A stretch of DNA of 64,000 nucleotides, taken from contig CADCXA010000027.1 of the NCBI GenBank assembly GCA_902806565.1, positions 806,001 to 870,000 of the forward strand. The letters run 5' to 3'. A model generated the notes under the pieces. It did no database searches, was not told where the DNA came from, and saw only the letters and a program-made list of their open reading frames with translations. Of this stretch, positions 46,554 through 58,935 are shown in pieces. The DNA is from Hypoxylon rubiginosum (lineage: Eukaryota > Ascomycota > Sordariomycetes > Xylariales > Hypoxylaceae). A program made the position numbers and the translations under genes. Numbering within the stretch: the stretch's first letter is position 1; every line of letters begins with the position of its first letter.

Positions 46554-47416
46554 GAACCATCCTAGTGTGCACTACCACATCGGGTGTACTTCGACAGCCT
46601 GGGGCATGATGTAGAGACATCACTGTTCGACCAAGTGCCGCTTCGTCCACTTCTATAGACGAATTTCGGACTCATTATAATGAATCGGCGCCAAGCTCGC
46701 TGGTTCGTAGCCTTGGTGCTTCCCATGGGATCTGGCCGGTCATATCTTATGATAATACGATGTAGAATGGGCGGGCTTGTGTACTGCATTCTTGGATATG
46801 GGACATTATATAGAACGGCCGCGAGGGAAATAGCATAAGCGCAACTTAACAAGGTTATCTCGCATCAAAAGTCCTACTTGGGTAATTCAAAATGTTCGTG
46901 GCACTCCGACTGCTCGCTCAGGGGGGTATAATGTTAATTCTAATGTAATATATACTGTCAACTCACGAGATATTGTGCCTTTTGTCTATATGTAAGAATA
47001 TGCGTGAGACAGGTAGACTAATGCCTAGCGCCTACTTCCGAGTTTGGGCTAGGTATTCCACAGAATAGGGGGGAGGGCATCTGCCAAATTCCTTTACAGG
47101 GTAGATGCTTTTGAGGGCGCTGTGATTGCAGAGAGCTAGTGGCCGAGTACCACCGCATACAGGGAATTTAGTGAGTGAGGTGCACTATACCTGTAGGGCC
47201 TTCAGTGGGTGGGTCGCTTCAGAATCACCTAAAACCGTGAATTAGAGGTAGGTACCTGGGTTTGATGTCGACATAGATTGTATGAACAATATCGGCTGCA
47301 AGAGGATCATGTAATTTAACACAAATTGATTGAATTCCCTTTTTCCATAATTGCCTTGGGCTGGAACTGCTGGGTTAAGTTCAAGTCATAAGGCAATTAT
47401 TAGTTGTCAAGCTCTC
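46554..47416. other. Intergenic between convergent genes
   Basis: 3' flanks of the glycosyltransferase and beta-mannosidase genes. No coding region is supported. Confidence 0.5.
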
Positions 47417-50221
47417 CTAACCCGACACAGACACTTCCAAAGACCCTTCGGGCGCTCCAATGTAAGTATAGCGCAGAGAGTCTAAACTGACGCCCGTAAC
47501 ATATACGACCTTGTCCTCGCCTGGAACGAGGTCGAATCCATTATCGCTCAGCTTCGTTGTACGGGTTTCTTCAAAGACCAGCCCCTTTACGGGGCGGTTG
47601 GCAAATATAGCCAGCTTGGTAGCAGACAGAGCCTTGAATTCCACGTCCCGGTTGGCGAAATCCAAGTATTTCAGCGGTTGCGGCCATGAGGTATCCGTCG
47701 CGATGATCTCATCGCCTACCTTTACGACGGCGTGGATCACGTATGGGTCGTATTTTACCAGGTCGAAAGGCTGGGTTGTATCATTTAACTTAGGATCCCC
47801 TACCACAACCGCATGCTCTTTCAGGATTTCAGTTGTGCTGTTCGCCTGTGCAATTATAGTCCCTAGCTTTAGGGGAGATTGGACATCTTTACCAGTCCGG
47901 ACAGAGATGAAGCGCACGGCTATTTCGACTTGGACCGGCTTTGACCGGCTGCTCACAACCCAGAGATCGAACTTGGTGTCACGAAAGGGAAGAGTGGGAT
48001 CTGAGTGGCCTGCCGTCCATTCGTGATATGTCCGTGATATGCCTACGGCCAGCGGTTTCAGGGCCTTTGCAATGGCGTAGAAGGCGGGCTTCTTAACAAG
48101 GTAGTAGTCAACGACGGCCCAGCTCATCGTCGGCCAGCAATCATTCAACTGCCATACGAGGACGCCTCCGCACTTACGTGCTCCTGGTTTCCCCCATTCC
48201 CGACGCCATGTCTTGTAAGCGAAGTGCATGGTCTCTGCCTGCACGACTTGCGTAAGATGTGTGTACGATGGAAGGTCGTACTTGATTTGGAAGTTCTCGG
48301 CGACGTACGTCACCATTCGGCGCTCGTGGTCGATGGCCTTGTTGCGAAAATCCATCATCATGGAGCCCGGGTATTGCTGCTGAGGATCTTTGATCATACC
48401 ACGAGTTGTTTCAAGATGGGGGTAAGCTTCCATGCCGAACTCGCTGATGAACCGACCTGAGAGCAGATGAGTCTCTTGATACCTGTTCATTGCGCCGTGC
48501 CATACTGTTTATCATTAGCGGGAAGACGGATGAGGAGTATAATATAATGAATCGTATAATACTTACTATTCCATTGATGGATGTCGCCTACCGTGCTATC
48601 CGTGGTGTGCTTTCCATCACCCCACGGACTGCTCGGGTGATAAACTATAAATGGATCCTCTTCCTTTACAATCTTTGGTAGTAGGTATTCATATGTGTAC
48701 CTAGCTGGGAAGCTTGACTTCAACCATGACTGAGGGTCCTTGTCGCCTTCATAGTCGTAGTCCAGATGATAGCGCTCCTGAACTTGGTAGTCTTCATTGT
48801 TCCCAGCCCATATCACTATGGATGGGTGAGATCTCAGCCGTCGGAGATTCTGTCTCGCTTCATGTTCCACAGACTCTAAATAGGAAGGGTACGTCGGGTA
48901 GCTTGCGCACGCGAATTGGAAGTCATGCCAAACGAGGACGCCAAGCTCGTCGCAAGCGTCGAAGAGGGAATCGTCCTCATATATACCACCTGTATCGAAT
49001 TAATACTGATTTCTTCTCATCAAAATTAGGTTTCTTTTCTTTGGAAGCTTACCACCCCAGATTCTCAACATGTGTTGATTTCCTTCAACCATAAGCTTCA
49101 TCCAGTCATGGTATCGTTGCGCGGGAATTTGTGAAAGAAAGCTGTCTGCGGGAATCCAGCACGATCCACCAGCAAATACGTCAATACCGTTGATACGGAA
49201 GTAAAAAGACTTGCCAAACTCGTCTTTCTCCTGGATTAGCTCGCTTCGCCGGAATCCGATAAGTTTGGATTTTTGGTCGCTCGAAGAGAGAGTTGCCTTC
49301 AACTCGTAGCGAGTCTGGGGCCCGTAACCAAATGGGTACCATAATTCCGGATTGTCGATGTGGAAGTCTGTCGTTACGAGCCCGGCGGAATCAACCAGGC
49401 ATTCTTTCTCCCAGACTTTACTCCCGCTCAGGAATAGCGAAAGAGTGACCGGTTTCAATTCCGCCCTGGCGACTTTTGCGAAGATACGGCCCGAACACGT
49501 TTTGAGATCTTCGCTGACTTCGCAATGGGTCCAAACATCGTCAATTCTCGAGACGTATTGCTCAAGGTAGACCGGTCGCCAGGGTCCTGCAGTCATGAGG
49601 ATCGGACCCCAATCCCAACCCCAGTTGTACTGAGCCTTCCTTACTGGCACTCGGCTGACTTCTGTTTGACGCACGTAGAATGTGTGCTCATGGCTGTGCT
49701 CTTTTACTAACTCCCGACCACGCAACATGGCCGAGTCGAACGTGATCTCGAGCACATTATCATCTTTCAGGAGACTTGAAATGTCAACCCGATGAGACAG
49801 GAACATGTTATCTGACTTGAGGATCTCAGTTCCATTAAGGCGCACAGTTGCAAAGGTATCGAGTCCCTCAAGAACGAGATCAGTAGTTACGGATTCTTGA
49901 GCTGTAAGTTCTGTGGGCTTCTTGAACTGAGCCCTGTAAATCCAATCTTTCTCGGCAATCCATCGTACAGCCAATTCATTGAGGTCGATGAATGGGTCTG
50001 GGATCCTGTTCAGTAGGGTAAGTCTTTGGTTCTATCGAGTCCGGGAGTTACGGAATTTAGTCTCGTTAACATAGGGGATGTTGTGCTTACTTCTTATTGG
50101 CAAGCAAGTCCATGTGAATCTGACTTGGAACCTTTTGGACCGGCAACCAGTCTTCGGCGGAAGAGCTTTCGCTCAGTCGAAAAGTCCAACCACGGTCTAG
50201 ATCATACCTTGTGAGAGCCAT
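47417..50221 (-). CDS. Beta-mannosidase, glycoside hydrolase family 2
   Basis: Four exons (50221-50091, 50005-49053, 48989-48567, 48504-47417) encode 864 residues; introns are 62-85 nt. The enzyme removes terminal beta-linked mannose from manno-oligosaccharides and N-glycan cores. Characteristic sites are YNWGWDWGP, RIWGGGIYE, the acid/base Glu427 in WAGNNED and the nucleophile Glu524 in ISEFGM. The order sugar-binding, immunoglobulin-like, TIM barrel and C-terminal beta domains is as expected. There is no signal peptide (MALTRYDLDRGWTF), so it is probably the intracellular MndB type, which would act on mannobiose or short oligosaccharides after import. A Zn2Cys6 regulator is transcribed divergently 0.7 kb away and a sugar transporter lies nearby. 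Confidence 0.95.
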
Positions 50222-50923
50222 TTTGAACGAGTGTGGTTTGACGAGCAGTTTGTAGGTAGAAGATTAGCAACCGGCTCTCAGATGTCAGTCAACCATTCAA
50301 AGCAAGGTTAAAGGAAGGCGGCCCTTCTGTTTTATAGTTGTTGGCAGGATCTACTGTTTTGATTGTACCTGGATATAGATATTCGGGAAAGCGAAGGTAG
50401 CATACGGAGTTCCCCTTTTGCGGTACAGTGCGATGCTGGTCCATTTCGCGCAAGAATACCGCCGTTTACACGCCACCCCATCGCCGGTTTCTTCATAAGA
50501 AAGACTTCGGCCCGGTATATCGACCTAACAGAAACGTCCCTAGCCAATGTACGTTACAGCACTCCAGCTAGACTACGCCCGTCGCCCGATGGTCGGGCAT
50601 AAGTAAAGAATATACTGTTTCCGGCATACGGAGATTCAATTCATCGTGCGGGGAGGCAAGCGTACCTAAGCACCGTTTACTCGGAAATCTCTAGTTCTTG
50701 CATAAAACCTTGGAGCTAGGTGCGTATAAGCGCGTAGATTAGATTAGGGGCTTGGGGTATGCAGGGTTTTTTTTTTCCCACGATACTCCACGATACTCCA
50801 CTTCTCTATCTCCAGTGTCCCCCGGGCCCGGGGAAGTTTACCTGATCACTCTCAAAGCTCTAAAGCTCTAAAGCTCCTGATGAATGAGTGGTCACAGATA
50901 GTTGACCATGTCCTATTGCGTTG
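50222..50923. promoter_or_regulatory. Divergent promoter: beta-mannosidase / Zn2Cys6 factor
   Basis: A 702-base region between divergent ATGs. It includes CGGCATACGG at 50622-50631, two direct CGG triplets separated by four bases, plus short tandem words (ccacgatact x2, gctctaaa x2) near 50779-50875 and a T run near 50766. CGG triplets are the usual Zn2Cys6 contact. Regulatory use is inferred. Confidence 0.4.
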
Positions 50924-53205
50924 ATGTTCCACAATTTCAGCAGCCACAAGAAAACGAGCCCTTCACCGCCGGCTCCCGCTCGCCTTAACAAGTCGTGTTC
51001 GGAATGCACGAGGTGCGTGATGCCAAGAAATTATTCTTGATTCGGCTGCTAAGACTTGGGTGACGACGACTAGGCGGAAGGTCAAGTGTGATGGTGGCCA
51101 CCCATGCAGGCAAGCCCTCCTCCCGTTATTGGATAGCTTTACATCCAATGTAATGGGTTGCATACTGATAAGTCTCGTAGCTCTTGCACATACTACAAGG
51201 TTTCACACTTGTGTAGTTACCGCCAGCGTAATAAAAGGAATGCTGTGAGCAGGAGGTATGTCTCACTACCTTGTAGTCTCACTACATCACACGAAACTCA
51301 CTAACCCGCTGCCCCCTTTTTAACCCCTGAGTTCAAAATACCTGTAGCTGACACGATTGACCAATACCTAGTACGCTTGAGGAGGTGTCGGAGCGGTTGA
51401 AGTCACGAACTGAAATTCTTGAGCAACTATTTCCTGACACGGCGGTGGACGAGCTCATCGGTAAGAGCCGCGATGAATTACTAGAAGTTCTCCGTCTCGA
51501 CCCAGCGCCTAGGTTAGCAACGGGCGAGGCTGCCGGCCGTTCTTCTGGGGATCCTGAAGTTGTAGACGACTCGGCTCAAGTTTCGGAGAATGGGGAGCCT
51601 GCTGCTGACCGACAATGGGACGAGTCGAGCCATCAGCCGCCCGTACTACAGGCTGGCGACGACATCAACGCCATCAACCTCGCGACGGACCACCATCGCC
51701 GTTCGTATCTAGGTGTGACTTCAATCAGCGCCATTCTTCGTGCTGTCTTCCGGCTCTGCCCTTCGGCGAAGCATCGCGTTGCCGAACAAGCTAAGAGATG
51801 GTCCGAGACTCCTATTCAGACTCAGCCCGTGCCGTTCTTGAGTGGGGATTTAAGTACCCATCTCTTAAAGGAGCAACGATGTATTGATTTCTACTTTGAG
51901 CATGTCCATCCGATTGTTCCTATGCTGGACGAAGAAGACTTCCGTTCCTCCTACTCCCTAGGACATCGGAGGGACCCTGGGTGGCTAGGCCTGCTCAATA
52001 TGGTAATAACTATCGGATCCATAGCCTCGGGGAGCGACGTGTTACACGAGCAATACTACGAGCAAGCTCGGACCTTTCTAGATCTTGACAGCTTCGGCGC
52101 AGGCAATCTGGAGAGCTTGCAGGCTCTCTGCTTGCTTGGTGGGCTATACTTGCATTACCGAAATGCCCCCAACATGGCCTACGCCGTTCTTGGTGCTGCC
52201 CACCGCGTTGCTATTGCCTTAGGGTTGCATCGCGAATCACGGCGTCGCAGCACCAATGCTACCGAAGTCCAAGAAGATGCGACGCGGACTAAAGTGAGTC
52301 GGTTTGAAACTAGGCGTAGGACATGGTGGAGTCTGTTCTGCCTTGATACTTGGGCTAGCATGACTCTGGGTCGCCCGACCTGTGGGCGCTGGGAGACCGC
52401 TACCATGGACACCTTACTCCCTAATCTCATTACCGAAGGTGACCATATGGCAGTATCGCTGCGCGCTAGCGTCCATTTTTGCCTCATATGCAATCGCATC
52501 CAGCATCGATTTGCACAGTTCAGCCGGTTGACCATTTCAGAGGCTGTCATTTTCGACCAAGAGCTCCAGGCATGGCATAATTCCTTGCCTTCCGTCCTTC
52601 GCTCGCCGACAAATTCACCGTCGCGTCTTACGATAGCTCGGGAATTTATGCGAAATAGATACTTGAACATTCGCCTGATCTTGATGCGATCCCTGATATT
52701 ATATCTTGCTCATGGTCGTATTCAAAAGGCCCAGCTTAGCACCGAGGAACTTCAAATCATCGATACCTGTCGAACCGTTGCGGGTGAAGCCATTGATTCA
52801 ATAGCACTCTATTGGACGCCGAATCGAATCCATGTTTGGAACTCAGCTTGGTATCTTTTCCAAGCTTGTATGGTGCCGCTGCTCTCCATCGTGATTGAGG
52901 GTTCACGATCCGATCCGAATGCCGACTCCTTGACTTCAGCTCGTGCCAGCTTAGTCAAAGCCCTCGAAACTTTCTCTGAAATGAAACCGTGGATGCGTTC
53001 TTCCGACAGAGGCCCAGACATAGTCGCTGCCATATACGAAGCAATCACCGGAGAGGCCGAGGGTGTTGGCCGAACTCCTTCTCAAGATGGAGATTCGAAT
53101 TTCTTCGGATGGTACGATGAGCAACTCACCTTTGGCACCGAATTCGACTGGGGCTCGTTTCTAACGGACGATGATCTCCAAGGGGCTTTATTCACGACCC
53201 AATGA
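50924..53205 (+). CDS. Zn2Cys6 fungal transcription factor
   Basis: Four exons (50924-51012, 51074-51109, 51181-51255, 51372-53205) encode 677 residues. The zinc cluster has Cys25, 28, 35, 41, 44 and 53 (SCSECTRRKVKCDGGHPCSSC, given in parts: CSECTRRKVKC and HPCSSC). It is followed by a basic linker and a likely coiled coil (TLEEVSERLKSRTEILEQLF). The middle-homology transcription factor domain covers about residues 220-480 (FYFEHVHPIVPMLDEEDF, GAAHRVAIALGLH, RRRTWWSLFCLDTW). Intron 2 begins with GC (AG|GCAAGC) and ends with AG, a GC-AG intron that splits the zinc cluster. Divergence from the beta-mannosidase suggests it may control that gene. The deduced N-terminus depends on this splice. 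Confidence 0.88.
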
Positions 53206-53472
53206 AGAATTATCAGAACTAGCTGGTTGAGGAATTGTCATTAAATCTATCTAATCATAGCAACTTATTATCTCAATTGCCATTCTAACCATGATCCTCG
53301 AGGCATCCTTAGTCAATTTCCATCAACGGCGCGTTTTACCTCTCGCCTTTCAAATCGAGTATCTTACAACTTGGATCGAAGTTCTCTCTCAACCTCCTCA
53401 AGGCCTGAAGGTCCCTCGAATAGTCTTGACGTTAAGGCATTCGTATTAATCTGTTAGGCTATTAGTTAATGC

Positions 53473-55019
53473 TCACGATAAGGGGGTGCTCATATAACTG
53501 ACATGGCGGGGGCCAAGTTCGGACACGCTCTTGACACCGAGCAATCTCATTGCAGTCATGGTTTCGTCCGCTAAAACTATAATTTGCATGTTAGCATTAG
53601 CCAGCGCAACATGTTTTCTATATTCTCACTTTTTAGCACCCTCACAACCCCTTCCTGCCCTCCGACGGAAAGCCCATACAGAGCAGCTCGACCGATGCCT
53701 ACACCTTTCGCTCCTAGAGCTAGTGCCTTTATCACATCCGTACCCCGTTTGATCCCCCCATCGACAAGTACGTCGATGGTGTCAAGCACCTGCGGACAGA
53801 ATTTCCGAATTTCCAGCAGAACTTGGATTGGTGGGGGCGCGGTATCGAGTGCTCTCCCGCCATGGTTTGAGAGAATGATGCCTTTGACGGCGGGAAACAG
53901 TGTCGCAGCATATGCATCCTCGTGTGTCTGAACTCCTTTTAGCACTATCGGTAGGCTTGTATGTCCGCATAGCCATTCCAGCGTCTTCTTCCACGTCAGT
54001 GCCGACTCTGTCCCCCAAGCCTGCGGCGGGGCCCCGCCGGCCACCTCAGCCATCTTGAAGCGCTCATCCGCTTCGCGCTTGCCGGGAAATGGGGCATCCA
54101 GCGTCAGGACGATGAACTTGATCTGCGGTATCTTTCTGATCTGGGCCAGCGTTCTCTCAGTCGCCGCCAGGTCCTTCAGCACGTAAAGCTGCCAAGCAAA
54201 GACTGCTCCTGGGCCGGCGCTTACGATTGCGGGTGGTGACATGGACGCATTCTTACTAATGATCTGAAGTCCGTTGAATTTAGAGCAAGCGCCTGCGATG
54301 CCAGCCTCCCCGGCCGGATGTGCCAAGCGAGCCATCGCCGCCGGAGAGACAAAGATCGGTAGGCCAACCTTACTGCCCAGAATAGTCGTTTCCAGCGAAC
54401 ACTCCGTGCAGTCAACAAAGACGCGTGGTCTCAGAAGGATGGAGCGGTATATCTGGCCGTTCGCGGCTTTCGTAAGCTCATCATCCGTCGCTGAGACATA
54501 ATACGATATTGCCTTTGGCGACAACTGCTGCATTGCGTATGATTCGATTTCAGATATGCTTAGTATTGACGAAAGAGGTGGCACGGTAGACGATGGGGCT
54601 TCTGGGTCTGTCTGCGAGCCATTCTTGGGCTTCTCTACCATCGTTCTTTCAACAATATCGTCCAACTCAAACTTCCCTAGCACTTGTTCGGGCGCTAGAT
54701 ACTCCTCCAGTATCTCGACAGGGTGAACTGAATCGAAGGCCGCCGAAGCATCTTGCCCGGCATTTTTCAGGAGAATACTCCTCCCTCCAGGGTGTTTTGA
54801 GAGGAAGGAAGTGATCTGAGCCTCTTGTATCAATTTGATGATCAACAAGTGCAAGACTGTAGATTTGGAGAACCTACATCGTAGACATCTCCATGCAGGA
54901 CCATCCAACAGCTATCCTGAGTTGTGTGCTTACTCACTGCGGCATCTTAACAGGCGTTCCGACAGTCTTAACGAAATTTACGTACCTTCAGACAACTTCC
55001 ACGTTCGACCCATGATCAT
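53473..55019 (-). CDS. Cytochrome b2-like FMN-dependent 2-hydroxyacid dehydrogenase
   Basis: Four exons (55019-54986, 54945-54878, 54815-53630, 53576-53473) encode 463 residues. An N-terminal cytochrome b5 domain runs from KLSEDAAVSKHTTQDSCW to about residue 85. Heme ligands are His42 in HPGG and His65 in DSVHP. The FMN-binding TIM barrel follows, with the catalytic His352 in SNHGGRALD and the VDGGIKRGTDV phosphate site. The last exon carries MRLLGVKSVSEL, as in flavocytochrome b2. Such enzymes oxidise L-lactate or related 2-hydroxyacids and pass electrons through the heme. No mitochondrial targeting leader is evident, so it may be cytosolic. Intron 1 is only 40 nt. An in-frame second ATG at 55013 is also possible. 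Confidence 0.9.
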
Positions 55020-55797
55020 TCGATTTCATTGGCCCGACGAAATAATTCAAGCTCTCCAACCCCCTATCCGATGCTATGTAGAAAACCTGGGACGGTCGCG
55101 ATCAGACCCGGACCACTGATAGTGCTCTCAAGAGACTACTCAATTGATGCATAACAGCGACAGCGGTGGTTTGGCACATGCACCACATAGTTTCACCTCA
55201 TCGAATTCATATGTCTCCAGCACTATGATGATAGATCTTTGACTATTAAAGATCCGTCGTACCCTAGACCCCCCGCCAACTGTATCGACGATGGGGCTCC
55301 TGGCTTGGCGGTGATCGGTACTTTATAACCCCGTATTCCACTTTCGGTAGAAGGAGTTATATAATACCGCTCACCAAAAAGGGGTTCACGGTGCCAATAG
55401 AAAACGTCGCTCAAAGCGAACCCGAGAAGTCTAGGCCATTCAGGCACCTGGTAAATCAAATTCCCGGGGGCCCAATCACGTCTGGTACGGACTCGCGACA
55501 CATCACCCCAGATCGCATGGCTTCTCCAGTTGCTGGGGACCATCGCGTGGGAAGAGATGGATGGATCACAGGGCCCCACGGGGTTCCCGCGTTTCTGGGG
55601 GCTTACCAGGAGAGTGGAGAGCGCGGAGAACCGGGGTTCGATGGAGAAGTTTTCTTTGGTCCTCTGCTTTATATAAGTTAGATGGTGGTATAAGATGACG
55701 GCCTCACACTTGCTCCCTTCCTAAATCCTCAATCGCCAGAATATCTGCATGCCAAGGGTGCGGTTTACTTCGCGACGTCGCATTCACCTTCTCAGCC
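55020..55797. promoter_or_regulatory. Divergent promoter: b2-like dehydrogenase / sugar transporter
   Basis: A 778-base region between divergent genes, GC-richer than most intergenic parts. Short frames inside lack domain signatures. It is presumed to carry both promoters. Confidence 0.45.
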
Positions 55798-57872
55798 ATG
55801 GCGGACCAAGTACGAGATACCCGGACTTCCACCGCGTCAAAAGTTCGCCTGAGTCACGATACGATGGACAAGCCGGAGCACCATGTCGCTCTCGACGATG
55901 TCGAAGGGATGGAACCTAGCTTGGAAACCTACACTACCATTATGGCGACGAATAAGCCGAATCCTCGTGGTCCTGGTTATATCAAGCTGTACCTTCTGGC
56001 AGGCATGATTTTCCTTTGCTCTACTATGAACGGTCAGTATATTCAGTCTAATCAACTTCAAGGTTTCACCTCTTATAGCCTACAGGTTTCGATAGTTCGC
56101 TGATGGGCTCGATTAATGTAAGCCGTAACTCCCTATGTCTCGAGGAAGTACTTTTAAATCAGAGGAATCGACATATATCTCAGCCCAAAGAGACCTTCTG
56201 AACAGGAGCATGGTATTTTTACAATTCGTATTTAAGCTAACCTTTTCCTTTTGTAGGCTCTGCCGAACTATACTGAATACTTTGGACTTCCTTCCAACGG
56301 AAATGCGTCTACGGGAATCGTCTTCGCTATTTTCCAAGTGAGTATACGTATGGTCGAAGCAGTAACTACAATTACAAATAATAACTAGCCCAGGTCGGTC
56401 AAATGTGTGGCGCCCTCTTCATCTGGATGACTGATTGGTATGGGCGAACGTGGCATATCTTTTTCGGCTGTCTTGGTGTATGTATCGGTACCATTATCAC
56501 GGCCCTGTCTACGAGCTTGCCAATGTTTATTGGCGGGCGATTCCTCCTTTCCTTCTTTGCTACCTGTGCACATACTGCAGCGCCCCTTTATCTCGTCGAA
56601 ATCTCACCGGCCGCATACCGAGGAACGATCGCGGGAGCATACAACACTTTCTACAACGTCGGCTCGATCCTGGCTACGTCTTCTGTTTATGCCTGCCACC
56701 TTCACCTGGCAGATCAGGGTGACCTCGACTGGCGCATTCCTCTGTGGTTACAGATGGTTTGCCCCGGGATGGTCTGCTTCTTTATCAAGTTCTACCCCGA
56801 ATCTCCGCGATACCTCATTGCCAACGATCAGCACGAAAAAGCTCGGGAGATCATCACCAAGTACCACGCGAACGGCGATCCCAACCACCCCCTTGTGGCG
56901 CTTCAGATGAAGGAAATGCTAGGGACAGTCCAGGGTGTGCCTAAAGCTACATGGAAGGATCTCCTCGACCTTAGCGTCCTCGTGGAGACACGATCTAGCA
57001 GATATCGGCTCATGCTAAACGTGGCTTTCTCCTGGTTTGGGCAATTCAGCGGTAATAAGTACGTTGCGTGGGAGACTTGGTAACTGTCAAATGGAGCTGA
57101 CACGCCACTATAGTATCGTTAGTTATTACCTCCCTCTGATGTTGAATGGTATAGGTATTACTGACACCAACACAAAATTGGTAAGTTTGTCTACCATCCA
57201 TTGAATAAACCGCTCAACTCTGACACAGTAATAGATTCTGAATATTATCTATTCTGTTATCGGATGGGTGTTCTCGGTGGCTGGTGCTCGTCTTCACGAT
57301 GTCGTTGGACGTCGTAAAATGCTGATGGGCAGTACGCTCGGTATGACCATTTGCCTTGCTCTCGTAGCTGCAGGAGCGGCTGGCAAGGTTGCATACGGAA
57401 ATAGCGCAGCTGCTACTATGTCCATTGTATTCATATTTTTATTCGGTGCTGTATTCGCAACAGGTGAGCACATCGTATCATCCTTTTTAGCGAGGGGGCA
57501 GCTAACAGTCTCCATATAGGCTACACTCCCATGCAGCCCATCTACCCAGCGGAGGTCGTGTCGAATAAAATGAGGGCCAAGGCAATGGGAACGTTCAAAC
57601 TGACGGCTGGCGCTGCTGGGTTCTTGAACACCTTTGTTGGTCCCATAGCCCTCAGCTCCATCGGTTATTGGTTCTATGTTTTTTTCGTCTTCTGGGATAC
57701 GTTCGAATTGGCCTTCATGTACTTTTTCTTCGTCGAGACTAAGGGAATGACCCTCGAGGAATTAGACGCAATCTTCGAAGCACGAAACCCGCGGAAGGCT
57801 AGTATCGAGGCGAAGAATATGCAGAAGAGAATCATCAAGGATGAGAGGACATCTGAGGGAGTAGACGTGTAG
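55798..57872 (+). CDS. MFS sugar transporter
   Basis: Seven exons (55798-56032, 56086-56117, 56257-56337, 56394-57058, 57114-57180, 57235-57463, 57520-57872) encode 553 residues with about twelve membrane helices. Motifs of the sugar-porter family are present: GFDSSLMGSI after helix 1, DWYGR in the loop between helices 2 and 3, PESPRYLI after helix 6, the GRR loop (HDVVGRRKMLMG) and FVETKGMTLEEL after helix 12. The sequence resembles fungal lactose/hexose permease-like transporters of the plasma membrane. The substrate cannot be named, but the beta-mannosidase nearby makes a manno-oligosaccharide or disaccharide plausible. The long soluble N-terminus (about 60 residues) is typical. Confidence 0.92.
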
Positions 57873-58233
57873 ATGTTTCATTGCCGTCTATCCACCCTGG
57901 ATAGAGGTAGAATTATGTGTACATTTAGGGCCTTGGACTCTAATCATCTTGTGATTCAGACTCTGTGGTTTCAATTTCGGATTGATCTATAGAATCTACG
58001 ATTTTCTGCTGTGCCAAAACCGCATTTGCCATACAAAGGGATAAAGGGGGTAGCAAAGCATAGTGTTTTTATTTAAAACAACCGACTACTTTCCGTACCT
58101 CATCTCTGTTGGGCCTGTAAACACTGCTGCTGCCTACAAGTACTTGTTAGTACAAATACCTTACCATAATTCGCCATGTTATGCGTTAGATGATACCTAT
58201 TGCTCCTTTCGAGAAGATTAACGAATACCAAAT
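57873..58233. other. Short intergenic spacer
   Basis: 3' flank of the transporter gene and promoter of the three-repeat cysteine protein. No gene is seen. Confidence 0.5.
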
Positions 58234-58935
58234 ATGGATCGCATGAAGAAAGATGCAGCTAGGGTTCACAATAACGAATATCACAGGGTGCGTTACTGGA
58301 AGCATAAATTCGATGGAATCTGCATTGACTGCGACCTTCCAATAGACAAATCTGTTAGCACATGCTGTTGTAAATTCCACTTCGAACGGAGGAAGGGGTA
58401 TAGAAAAGCAGCTTATGCGAAAAGGAAAACCCAAGGGATCTGTCATGTTTGTAAGGCTCCACTGGAAGGCAGTTCTAGCTCAACTTATTGTGCTAAACAC
58501 GCTGAAGAAAATAAAGAAAAAACACGGCGTATTAGACAGGATGGTAGCCGGTGTGTAAGATGTAACAATCCCCCATTATTTGGTAAAATGGGGTGCCAGT
58601 ACCATCTAGATAATTTCAACAGAGAAACGAAGCGGACCAAGAAACGCATCGGAGCCGAGCAGAATGGTGCCAACGAAAGCCCCGACATTGATATGGCAGG
58701 CGTCGATGCTGAGATCGATACTAATATCAATCTTGATGACAATGGCGATATCGACGCTGATATGGCAGACAATTATGCCGATATGAATAACGGCATGGCA
58801 GGTAACATGACCCTACCACCCATCTATACCGCCATCAACAGCCTGCCCGTTGAGGAGCCCGACTATATCATTACTTTGGCGCCTATCACCAGTCCCTTCA
58901 TTAACCTATCGATGGATCCCAAAGCCGGTCACTAA
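58234..58935 (+). CDS. Protein with three tandem CxxC...CxxH repeats
   Basis: Single-exon gene of 233 residues. Three similar modules occur: Cys30-x2-Cys33-x12-Cys46-x2-His49, Cys70-x2-Cys73-x12-Cys86-x2-His89 and Cys107-x2-Cys110-x10-Cys121-x2-His124. Each is followed by a basic helix (ERRKGYRKAAYAKRK, ENKEKTRRIRQDG, RETKRTKKRIG). The C3H spacing suggests small zinc-binding treble-clef modules and the basic stretches suggest nucleic-acid contact. After residue 140 the chain becomes strongly acidic (DIDMAGVDAEID, DDNGDIDADMAD), possibly an activation or histone-like binding tail. I recall similar repeat units in scattered fungal and phage proteins of unknown role, but no named family. Codon use is AT-rich compared with neighbours. 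Confidence 0.8.
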   Translation: MDRMKKDAARVHNNEYHRVRYWKHKFDGICIDCDLPIDKSVSTCCCKFHFERRKGYRKAAYAKRKTQGICHVCKAPLEGSSSSTYCAKHAEENKEKTRRIRQDGSRCVRCNNPPLFGKMGCQYHLDNFNRETKRTKKRIGAEQNGANESPDIDMAGVDAEIDTNINLDDNGDIDADMADNYADMNNGMAGNMTLPPIYTAINSLPVEEPDYIITLAPITSPFINLSMDPKAGH

